Below, in pieces: positions 47,991 through 57,246 of a stretch of 59,259 bases of DNA. Location: the NCBI GenBank assembly GCA_022843845.1, contig JALHMW010000028.1:1-59259 (forward strand). Direction: 5' to 3'. This stretch comes from Archangium sp. (lineage in GTDB: Bacteria > Myxococcota > Myxococcia > Myxococcales > Myxococcaceae). The first letter of the stretch is position 1. Each line of letters starts with the position of its first letter. The position numbers were made by a program, and so were the translations under genes. The notes beneath the pieces are model-generated. The model saw only the letters and a list, made by a program, of their open reading frames with translations. It made no database searches and had not been told where the DNA came from.

Positions 47991-48158
47991 GCGATCGACC
48001 TCGAGCGCCACGTCGACTGCTGGAATGACCTGGGCTGGGTCGACCCGTTCTGCTCCGCGGAGTCCAGCCGCGCCCAGCAGCACACGGACACGCTGCGGGG
48101 CTTCGGGTTGAACACGCCGCAGCTGATCGTCGACGGGCGGATGGCGTTCTCGAGCGGA
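47991..48158 (+). pseudogene. Relic of a DUF1223 (secreted thioredoxin-like) gene
   Basis: The + strand frame carries HVDCWNDLGWVDPFCSAESS and then RGFGLNTPQLIVDGRMAF, which match the core of DUF1223 (HVDYWDxLGWxDPFSS ... TPQxVVDGR). The N-terminal GCSSCPPAD part and the C-terminal third are missing; the frame stays open only because no stop arises opposite the next gene. Length about 55 residues against about 230 normal. Non-functional remnant. Confidence 0.65.
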
Positions 48159-48214
48159 CGGAGGCTCGAGGGCGGGTCATCACCGGCGCCGAGCGCAGCC
48201 CCCACCGACCGTCT

Positions 48215-48838
48215 TCACGGGAGCGATACTTCAGGGAGCACCCACACCTCGCCCAGGTTCTCGACACGGGCCCTCACGCTGCGCAGGTTCTCGGCCCCCG
48301 ACAGCGGGGTCGACTCGCGCACCGTGCAGCGCGTGACGGTGGACTCCAGCATCTCCTCTGGCGCTGGCACGCACATGAATCGTTCGCCTGGCAGCGGCTC
48401 ACCCGAGGGTGTCAGCAGCGCGACCCTCGACAAGAGGGTACCCACGACGAGGACGGTGTTGCTGCCGCTTCGCCAGGGCACTGCCCGCGGTGGGCCGGAA
48501 ACGCTCGGGCGCAACGACGAGCCCAGGAACCGAATCTCGTTCGACCCTTCCAGCTCGAACTCACCATCAGCCCGCGTGAGGACGACCCGCAGCTCTCGCG
48601 CGCCCACTGGAGTCCGTGCCTCATTCGGCCGCCACTCGGCGCGGCGCAGGCCCGTGTTGAAGGCCATGACGCGAGGCTCACCTTCGGTCGTCGGGCCAAA
48701 CACCCAGACGTCCGCGGTCGCGTCGTTCCCCTCGATGCTCAGCGCGTACGGCAGCGACAGCGTGGACGTGGTGGGCCCGCCGCACGCGGCCAGGGTCGAT
48801 GCGAACAGCAGGCAGCGGAGGACGTGCGCCGGATTCAT
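48215..48838 (-). CDS. Small lipoprotein of unknown function
   Basis: 207 residues; ATG at 48838. Lipobox STLAAC then GGPTTST. The mature part is beta-rich (YALSIEGNDATADVWVFGP, RELRVVLTRADGEFELEGSN, NTVLVVGTLLSRVALLTPSG) with two Cys (CVPAPEE, RCTVRE) that may pair. It ends RVENLGEVWVLPEVSLP. No family recognised. Flanked upstream by the second copy of the 22-bp repeat (86 nt). Confidence 0.65.
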   Translation of the reverse strand: MNPAHVLRCLLFASTLAACGGPTTSTLSLPYALSIEGNDATADVWVFGPTTEGEPRVMAFNTGLRRAEWRPNEARTPVGARELRVVLTRADGEFELEGSNEIRFLGSSLRPSVSGPPRAVPWRSGSNTVLVVGTLLSRVALLTPSGEPLPGERFMCVPAPEEMLESTVTRCTVRESTPLSGAENLRSVRARVENLGEVWVLPEVSLP

Positions 48839-49249
48839 GCATCGGTCGTATGGACGACAGATTTGCCACGCCACCTGCCGCTCATTGGCGACCGATGGCC
48901 CGTCGCAGACGCTCCGATTGGGTCTCTGGCTGGTTTTCGAGGCCCTTGCGAGTCAGCGCCGCCACCCGGCGTGCTGAGACCGAACGGGAGCGACGGCAGC
49001 GCGCTCCAGGCGCCTTGTGCCGGCGAATAGCCACCCGCGACGTACCAGTCGCCGTTCGGCGTCATCGAGAACGCCGCCAGCTCGCGTGGGTGGCTCGAGG
49101 TCGCCCTCCCATCGAACCCCAGCGCCCTCATCGCCGAGTGTGGCCGACGGTACCGTCAGCCCAGTGCGAGCCCGCCCCCGTTCGCCAAGCCGGGACCCCC
49201 TGAGCGCAGCGGCATGCGAAACCCTGCGCGGGCCGGCCAGAGCCCCGCC
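48839..49249. other. 411-bp gap with repeat copy 2 and a possible ORF fragment
   Basis: Holds the second 22-bp repeat (48924-48945). A minus-strand stretch about 49003-49131 reads ELAAFSMTPNGDWYVAGGYS followed by PAQGAWSALPSLPFG, which looks like coding sequence of a kelch/propeller-type exported protein but has no proper start or end. Probably gene debris. No intact gene. Confidence 0.45.
48924..48945. repeat. 22-bp direct repeat, copy 2
   Basis: Core GGCTGGTTTTCGAGGCCC, same orientation as the copy at 46874, 20 of 22 positions identical. The two flank a 2.0-kb block with two lipoprotein genes and the DUF1223 relic. Confidence 0.6.
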
Positions 49250-49756
49250 TCAGAACGCGATGTCGAGATCGACGGTCGACATGTCGCCGAGGTTGATCGT
49301 CTTCGCCCTCGCCGAGCCCTGGACGACGAAGGCGGTCGTGGTGCGGGAGCTGTCTTCCACCACGCTCGTGAAGGTGATGGAGCACGAGCCGAAGGGCGGC
49401 TGCGAACCCGCGCCGGTCGCACGGGAGTTCGCGGTGCGGCCTGGGGCGGTGCCCCCCTTCGGAAGCACGGAGGCCGTGCAGGAAGGCGCTTCTTCTGGCC
49501 CTCCAGTGTACGTCATCGCACTCACCGTCTTCGGCAGGTTGAAGTTCAGGCTCACATCGACCGCGTCGTTCTGACCAATCACCAGCCAGTTGGTGAAGGC
49601 GGCCGTCGTCAGGCCCATGACCCTCGTGTTCGTGCCTGTGCAGGCGAAAGCGCCTGTGAGCGCCCCGCTCAGCGTGATGGTGCAGGGCCGGGTGGCTACC
49701 GGTGCTCCGCAGTTGGTCAACAGCAGGGCGAGTCCCATCAGCTGCCTGGCGTGCAT
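49250..49756 (-). CDS. Small lipoprotein of unknown function
   Basis: 168 residues; ATG at 49756 preceded by GAGGAG. Lipobox LLLTNC. Four Cys in the mature part (PCTITLSG, FACTGTNTR, SCTASVLPK, SCSITFTS) suggest two disulfides. Beta-rich, with an apparent repeat of 'C.ITLSG' and 'CSITFTS'. Unknown family. Gene debris of the neighbouring alpha/beta hydrolase lies upstream. Confidence 0.72.
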   Translation of the reverse strand: MHARQLMGLALLLTNCGAPVATRPCTITLSGALTGAFACTGTNTRVMGLTTAAFTNWLVIGQNDAVDVSLNFNLPKTVSAMTYTGGPEEAPSCTASVLPKGGTAPGRTANSRATGAGSQPPFGSCSITFTSVVEDSSRTTTAFVVQGSARAKTINLGDMSTVDLDIAF

Positions 49757-49923
49757 GACTCCTCTTTACGACAAAGGCCGAAGCCACCGCTCATCCTTCT
49801 GGCCTCTTCAAGAGTTGCCGAGAAGGCCTGGCGCTGCGGCCGCGTGCGTGAACTCTGAAGGGCGGCCGGCTCGGCAACGGCAGGTTCATCGTGACGAAGC
49901 GCGTGCTCGTCGATGCCAACGGC

Positions 49924-50014
49924 GACCGGTGTCGACGTCGATCAGGCTTCGGCGAGCTCCAGCCGCGACGACGCGCGCAGCCACACCCGTTGGCCGGCCC
50001 CGTCGACCAGAGAG
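49924..50014 (-). pseudogene. Second copy of the 3' part of the alpha/beta hydrolase gene
   Basis: 49924-49986 matches 51069-51130 (inside the hydrolase gene) with two mismatches and one 1-nt indel. In the minus frame it encodes ARVVAAGARRSLIDVDTGR against ARVVATGTRRSLIDVDTGH. Similarity fades upstream after PANGCG (PAMCG in the hydrolase). Non-functional fragment; suggests an old tandem duplication of hydrolase plus the exported-protein gene. Confidence 0.75.
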
Positions 50015-50040
50015 CACCGTGAGGAGCAGCATCGAGCTCG

Positions 50041-50898
50041 TCACTTGCCCTTCGGTGCGTCACAGATCGTGCTCTTGTACTCACCGAAACCCGACTCACG
50101 GAGCTCGAGCGTCGACCCTGCGTTGCACAGCTTCGCGTCGGTGAAGTTGGCTGCCTTGAACTCGAGGCCCGACTTCGAGTCGTTCGACGCCGGGTTCGCG
50201 CCGCATTGGGCGAGCAGCTTGTCAGCGGCCTGAACGAGCTGCGCCTCGGTGCCCACGAACACCAGACCGGGATGATCGCCCACCTGGAAGAACTGGAAGA
50301 ACGTGGGGTCGATGATCAGCCCCTTGTGCTTGAGGAAGTAGTGCTCGCCGACGGGCTTCGCCTCCTTCTTCAGCCGGTCGGCGCGGACCTTCTTCTGTGA
50401 GCCGGAGAAGAGCCGCCCTCCAGCGCTCTGACTGCCGAGCAGGCATGAGCCGGGCTTCATGTCGGGGACGACGTCCTTTCCGGCGGCGTTGAGCGACGAC
50501 TTCTCGAGGCTGGGGAACCAACTGAAGTCGGTCTCGCGGGTGCAGCCGCGCTGAGCCTCTTTCCCCGCGGCGGTCTTCTCCTCCTTCTTCTCGTCAGGCT
50601 CGTTCTCCTTCGCCGGGGAGAACCACGCGATGGTGTGCTTGCTCGCCGGGTTGCCGCCGTCCGAGCTCGAACCGCCCTTCTCGCGCGCCCAGCACTCCCG
50701 AAAGATGCGGTCGGGGCTCTCTTCGCCCTCGGGCTTCCTCGCGGGCGGCGCAAACTCGAGCACTGGAGCGTCCTTCAACGCCGCGCGGCAGGCCGCGTTC
50801 GCGTCGCCGAACGTGCCCTCGATGCCGTTGACTTCCCAGTGTTGGGCCAGCGCGAGCGAGGGGAACACCACGAGCAGGGTGAGGAGCAGAGTTCGCAT
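50041..50898 (-). CDS. Exported protein with a His-Asp element resembling papain-like folds
   Basis: 285 residues; ATG at 50898. Signal peptide MRTLLLTLLVVFPSLALA-Q. The mature protein is charged and low in hydrophobics to about 180, then EHYFLKHKGLIIDPTFFQFF (about 201-220) has the HYF...G.IIDPT..QF pattern seen in papain-like or transglutaminase-like cysteine-protease domains, with a possible nucleophile in KPGSCLLGSQSAGG. This is motif-level only. Cys residues late in the chain (LLAQCGANP, LCNAGS, STICDAPKGK) could form disulfides. Downstream of the frameshifted hydrolase on the same strand. Confidence 0.65.
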   Translation of the reverse strand: MRTLLLTLLVVFPSLALAQHWEVNGIEGTFGDANAACRAALKDAPVLEFAPPARKPEGEESPDRIFRECWAREKGGSSSDGGNPASKHTIAWFSPAKENEPDEKKEEKTAAGKEAQRGCTRETDFSWFPSLEKSSLNAAGKDVVPDMKPGSCLLGSQSAGGRLFSGSQKKVRADRLKKEAKPVGEHYFLKHKGLIIDPTFFQFFQVGDHPGLVFVGTEAQLVQAADKLLAQCGANPASNDSKSGLEFKAANFTDAKLCNAGSTLELRESGFGEYKSTICDAPKGK

Positions 50899-50997
50899 GG
50901 GGCACAGCTCACCCGATTCGATCCTGCTCGTCCACGGCGATGCAGTGCGCGGTGATGGCTCCTGGCGCCGCCGTGGCCGTCGGTGCGCCGCTGATCG

Positions 50998-51671
50998 TCA
51001 CGCCAGCGTACGAATGAAGTCGTCGACGTGCTGGGCACTCTCGACGGGCCGCGACTGCACGATGAGATGACCGGTGTCGACGTCGATCAGGCTTCGGCGA
51101 GTTCCAGTCGCGACGACGCGCGCGCCACACATGGCGGGCACGAGCCGGTCCCGCCGCGCCCGAAGGTACAGGAGCGGGCAGTTCAGCTGCGCCAGCTCGG
51201 GCCGAACGTCGACGACGCCGAGCTGACGAAGTCGAAAGGTCAGCACGTCGGGCCGAACACTCGCGATGGCGTCGCGCACCTCGTCCACCAGCGCATCAGC
51301 CACCGCGCCCCGAGCAGCACCTCACGAACGAGCAGCCGTGGGGGCGGTCTGCGAAACAGCAGCGTGCCCAGCGTCGCGAGGGTCGAAAGAAATGGCCGGG
51401 GCGGCTGCACGAACGACGCGACCAGCACCACGCCACGAGCGTTGGAGTTCCCCGCGGCGCACCGCACGGCGAGCGGACCCGAGAACGATTCCCCGACGAT
51501 GACGTGGGGTTCGTCGAGCCGCGGCAGCTGGTTCAACAGCTCGTCGGAGCTCATTCGAGTCTGCGCGTCGTACGAGGCCACCACCGCCATCAGGTGCGCC
51601 GGGAGCACCTCGACGAAGCGCCGAAAGAGGCGGCCTGTTCCATCCATGCCCGGGAGGAGCAGGAGCTTCAC
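50998..51671 (-). pseudogene. Alpha/beta hydrolase, broken by a single-base frameshift
   Basis: GTG at 51671, 7 nt after the upstream stop. First part in one frame: VKLLLLPGMDGTGRLFRRF (oxyanion region), VIVGESFSGPLAVRCA (nucleophile GESFSG), VVLVASFVQPP. After LLGAR the frame shifts; the next frame continues ADALVDEVRDAIASVRPDVL, PLLYLRARRDRLVP (acid region), GHLIVQSRP (catalytic His). Restoring one G in the C4 tract at 51308-51311 joins the halves into about 224 residues. Either a real mutation, a phase-variable tract, or an assembly error. Confidence 0.75.
51069..51130 (-). repeat. Parent copy of the duplicated hydrolase segment
   Basis: 62-nt segment repeated at 49924-49986 with two mismatches and one indel; core GACCGGTGTCGACGTCGATC. 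Confidence 0.85.
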
Positions 51672-51678
51672 CGGGACA

Positions 51679-52497
51679 TCACGGCAGAATCGGCTCAGCG
51701 AACACCGACGCGATGCCGGACAGATCGTCACCGCCCACGAAGTCGACGCCCGACTTCCTCGCGACGCGCCACCACGCCGGCGTCTCTGGAGCCGCGTACA
51801 GCCGCACCTGCCGGCCCGCCTGGTGAGCCCCAGCCACGAGGTTGTCGAGCTGCCGCTGCTGCGCCGCCGAGATCGTGCCCTGCCCGTCCCACTGCATGAA
51901 CGCGTTGTAGTTCAGGGCGTACGCGCCCCACTTGCTGTCCGACTGGGGATCCATCGGCGAATACGAGTTGCTGTCGCGAATGTACGGCCGCGGCGACGGC
52001 CTCTCGACCAGCGCCTTCTTGCCCGAGTCACTGCCGGTGAGGATGACGGTGACGGCGCCCGAGAGGGCGGGCTGATCGTCCTGGAACCGGGTCAGCATCG
52101 GGTACTCCTCGAGCTGGGTCGCGATCAGGTCGAGCAGCTTCTGGTCGCCCTGCTTCAGATCGAGCCAGACGAAGAACGGCCGTCCGCTCCGGTTGACGCG
52201 GCCCCGCGTGCGGACCAACTGCGCGAGCGGGTCGAGGTAGAGCGCCTTGAGCGAGCCCTTGAAGGGCGCGCCGGTGTGCGAGACGCCGATGTCGGTGCCG
52301 TCGATCCACACGTCGACCTCGACGCTCTCGAAGCCTGCGTCGAGCGCGTCGAACAGCGGCCTGGGGTGCTCGTAGTCGTTGTGTGCGTGTTTGAAGACCT
52401 GGCTCTGGCGCGTGCCGCCGTCCGACCTCGGCACGTCAGGCAACACGGGCTGACACGCGGCCAGCAGGAAGAGGGCGCTGAAGATCGTTCGGTTCAC
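51679..52497 (-). CDS. PI-PLC/glycerophosphodiesterase-like lipoprotein (AIM6-like)
   Basis: 272 residues; GTG at 52497. Lipobox FLLAAC. The mature domain is a TIM-barrel phosphodiesterase: HAHNDYEHPRPLFDALDAGF with ESVEVDVW (first His and Glu/Asp metal ligands), then VSHTGAPF (second His), RPFFVWLDLKQGDQ, TVILTGSDSG, and late QVRLYAAPETPAWWRV and VDFVGGDDLSG. The opening motif fits the AIM6 / PI-PLC-X-like group more than GlpQ. It likely hydrolyses a phosphodiester outside the cytoplasm. Directly upstream of the alpha/beta hydrolase gene; likely one transcript. Confidence 0.82.
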   Translation of the reverse strand: MNRTIFSALFLLAACQPVLPDVPRSDGGTRQSQVFKHAHNDYEHPRPLFDALDAGFESVEVDVWIDGTDIGVSHTGAPFKGSLKALYLDPLAQLVRTRGRVNRSGRPFFVWLDLKQGDQKLLDLIATQLEEYPMLTRFQDDQPALSGAVTVILTGSDSGKKALVERPSPRPYIRDSNSYSPMDPQSDSKWGAYALNYNAFMQWDGQGTISAAQQRQLDNLVAGAHQAGRQVRLYAAPETPAWWRVARKSGVDFVGGDDLSGIASVFAEPILP

Positions 52498-52536
52498 CCG
52501 CCGGAGGATGCCCTGTTCCGAGGCGAACGTCGCGTC

Positions 52537-53574
52537 TCAGGGCTTCGGGTGCGCCAGCAGGAAGCCGACGATCGAGGCGCTCCAGGTGGCGGTGTTGAAC
52601 GACGGCGTGTGGCTGCCGCCTTGCATCGTCCAGAGTTCGACGGCGCCAGCGGTGCAGCCGGAGTACCGCTCCTGCGTCGTCTCGTCGCCTGCGAGCGTGC
52701 TGATCAGATCGACCGCACCGACTGCAGCCTTCGCGCCACAGCCGTTGCGCTGCGCCCACTGCGCGGCGGTCTCGATCGCTCCGGGAAACTCGACGCCCTG
52801 CAGGTTGCCGCCGCCGTACGCGATCGTGCCGTCCATCGTGCCGTGCACCTGGAGCACCGAGACGCCGGGCTGCGCAGGACACTGCATCGCGTTCTTCCAG
52901 GTCGCGCCTGCGAAGCTGACGATCGCCGCGATGCGAGACGACGCGTCACACGCCATGCGGTGCGACATGAAGCCGCCGTTGGAGTGCCCGATGAGGAAGA
53001 CCCGCTTCGCGTCGACAGCGTGCCGGCGCTGCGCGTCGTCGATGATCGCGTGCAGGTACTCGACGTCGTCGACGGTGGCCGCAGCGAAGTTGCAGCACGC
53101 GTCGGTGGCGTTCCAGAACCGGCGGTTGCTCGCGTCGATCGTGCCGTCGGGCGTGGCGAGCAGAAAGCCGGAGCGATCGCTCTGCGCGTTGAGCCCGAAG
53201 TAGAGGTTCTGGACCTGCCCCGTCGCGCCGTAGCCGTGGAGCAAAATGACCAGCGGCATCGGGCCCGTGACGGTCCCCGCTGGAGCCCTCAGGGTGTACG
53301 GCCGCGCCCTCAGCAGCGCCGCGCGGAGTGGATCGAGGCCGCCGTCACCCTGCCCCGCGTCGATTGCGCCCGAGCCGGCATCGGTGGTCGAGCCTGCGTC
53401 GTTCGTCCCTGCGTCGTTCGTCCCTGCGTCGTTCGTCCCGGCGTCGGCGACCTGCGTCCTGGGGTCGTCACCTGGGCCGATGCCGAGGAGCGAGCCGGCG
53501 TCGGCGGACCCCATGGCCATCGGCCCCGAACACCCGAACACGAACAGCGAAGTGAGGAGCAACGTCGTCTTCAT
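52537..53574 (-). CDS. PHB-depolymerase-family esterase lipoprotein with DAG linker
   Basis: 345 residues; ATG at 53574 preceded by AAGGAA. Lipobox LFVFGC. A Thr/Asn-Asp-Ala-Gly linker (TNDAGTNDAGTNDAGST, about 45-61) precedes the alpha/beta-hydrolase domain: LVILLHGYGATGQ (oxyanion), LIGHSNGGFMSHRMACD (nucleophile Ser), VLQVHGTMDGTIAYGGG (Asp), and QGGSHTPSF (His). This is the LpqC/PHB-depolymerase/feruloyl-esterase type. It would act on extracellular polyesters or ester-linked phenolics; substrate not proven. Stop lies 40 nt upstream of the AIM6-like gene, so the three hydrolases may form an operon. Confidence 0.85.
   Translation of the reverse strand: MKTTLLLTSLFVFGCSGPMAMGSADAGSLLGIGPGDDPRTQVADAGTNDAGTNDAGTNDAGSTTDAGSGAIDAGQGDGGLDPLRAALLRARPYTLRAPAGTVTGPMPLVILLHGYGATGQVQNLYFGLNAQSDRSGFLLATPDGTIDASNRRFWNATDACCNFAAATVDDVEYLHAIIDDAQRRHAVDAKRVFLIGHSNGGFMSHRMACDASSRIAAIVSFAGATWKNAMQCPAQPGVSVLQVHGTMDGTIAYGGGNLQGVEFPGAIETAAQWAQRNGCGAKAAVGAVDLISTLAGDETTQERYSGCTAGAVELWTMQGGSHTPSFNTATWSASIVGFLLAHPKP
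53393..53437 (-). repeat. Three perfect 15-bp tandem repeats encoding the DAG linker
   Basis: Unit CCTGCGTCGTTCGTC x3 on the + strand, in frame with (T)NDAG in the esterase lipoprotein. Perfect copies imply recent slippage. Confidence 0.9.
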
Positions 53575-53762
53575 GGCGTTCCTTCGTTCTCGAGACCCGG
53601 CCCTGTCCCCGCGTCGCATGGATCGCCAGTCGGAAACAATAGAGTTTCCGAAATAGGTAGCTGCCCGCACCCTCGCCGCTCGGCCGGGAGCCACTCAGGC
53701 AGCCACCCAAATGGCTGGAATCACTGAGACGTCGAAGCCCAACAGGCCGGCCCACGCGCCCG

Positions 53763-53826
53763 GACACACACGGCTGTGTCGACCTGTAGCAGAAAATTTG
53801 AGGCACCGATCGCGACGCACTACACC
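53763..53826 (+). promoter_or_regulatory. Candidate promoter and dyad of the clp gene
   Basis: A perfect 6-bp-arm dyad GACACA-CACGGC-TGTGTC (53763-53780) precedes TTGAGG (53798-53803), 17 nt, TACACC (53821-53826), about 40 nt before the ATG. The spacing fits a housekeeping promoter but the -10 is weak. Confidence 0.3.
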
Positions 53827-53864
53827 TCTCGACTGCAGCCTCCTGCCTCGGAGCACCAACCCCC

Positions 53865-56348
<2,484 letters not shown>

Positions 56349-56370
56349 TCGTGGCGAGGGGGAGGCGGCG

Positions 56371-57243
56371 ATGGGCAGGCGCGTGAAGAAGAAGAAGAAG
56401 ACGAAGGTGGCGAAGACGCTCCGGGTGGTGATCGTCGGGTACGGCCGCGTGGGCGGCGCGTTGGCCAGGGCGCTGAAGAAGGCCCGCTGGAGCGTCAGCG
56501 TGCTCCCCCGCTCCCAGGACTCGGTGCGACGCGCCGCGCTCGCGGGCGTGCGCCTGGCCGATCACGACGATCTGCGGGGCGCGCAGCTGTGCCTGCTCGC
56601 GGTTCCCGACGCCCAGGTGGCCAACGCCGCTGAGCTGGTGCTCGAAGATCTGAGCACCCAGACGCCGCTGGTGCACCTGTCGGGCGCGTTGACCCTCGCC
56701 GCGTTCGGCCGGCCCGTCATCGAGTCAGGCCGGCCCCTGGGCTCGTTCCACCCGCTGGCGGCCATCTCTGATCCGTCCGACTCGTTCGCGGGCCACACCG
56801 CCTCGCTCGCCGCCACCAATGAGACGCTGCTGAAGACGCTCCGCGTGCTGGCCACCACGCTCTCGATGCGCACCATCGAGGTGCCCGAGACGGGCCGCGC
56901 CGCCTACCACGCGGGGGCGGTGCTGAGCGCTGGCCTGCTCGTCGCGCTCGCCGACGCCGCCGTCGCCTCGTTGCAACACGCGGGGCTCGAGCGGGAGCAG
57001 TCACTCCAGGCACTCCTCCCGTTGATGCGCTCGGCCCTCGGAGGGCTCGCCACGCGCGGCTTCTCGAAGGGCCTCACCGGGCCCGTGGCGCGGGGAGACG
57101 TCGCCGTCGTGCAGGCCCACCTCGATGCGCTGCCGGCCGAGGTCGGCAGCGTCTATCGGCTCCTGTCCCGCCGAACGCTGGCCCTCATGGGGGAGAGCCT
57201 GCCGGCCGAGACGATGCTCGCCCTCAAGCGCATTCTGGCCTGA
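56371..57243 (+). CDS. Rossmann-like/DUF2520 domain oxidoreductase-like protein
   Basis: 290 residues; ATG at 56371 after GGGGGAGG. A very basic N-tail (MGRRVKKKKKTKVAKT) precedes an NAD(P)-binding Rossmann domain (VVIVGYGRVGGALARALKK, LCLLAVPDAQVANAAEL, PLVHLSGALTLAAFG). A helical DUF2520 C-terminal domain follows (YHAGAVLSAGLLVALADAAV; GPVARGDVAVVQAHLDAL). The family resembles pyrroline-5-carboxylate/F420-type reductases but lacks known substrate. Starts 22 nt after the clp gene; likely co-transcribed. The poly-Lys tail may bind nucleic acid or membrane. Confidence 0.83.
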   Translation: MGRRVKKKKKTKVAKTLRVVIVGYGRVGGALARALKKARWSVSVLPRSQDSVRRAALAGVRLADHDDLRGAQLCLLAVPDAQVANAAELVLEDLSTQTPLVHLSGALTLAAFGRPVIESGRPLGSFHPLAAISDPSDSFAGHTASLAATNETLLKTLRVLATTLSMRTIEVPETGRAAYHAGAVLSAGLLVALADAAVASLQHAGLEREQSLQALLPLMRSALGGLATRGFSKGLTGPVARGDVAVVQAHLDALPAEVGSVYRLLSRRTLALMGESLPAETMLALKRILA

Positions 57244-57246
57244 GCG

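Noticed and set aside
47772..48977. 400-codon plus-strand frame across the lipoprotein gene at 48215.
   Set aside because: Only the 55-codon DUF1223-like part has homology character; the rest lies antisense to a good lipoprotein gene.
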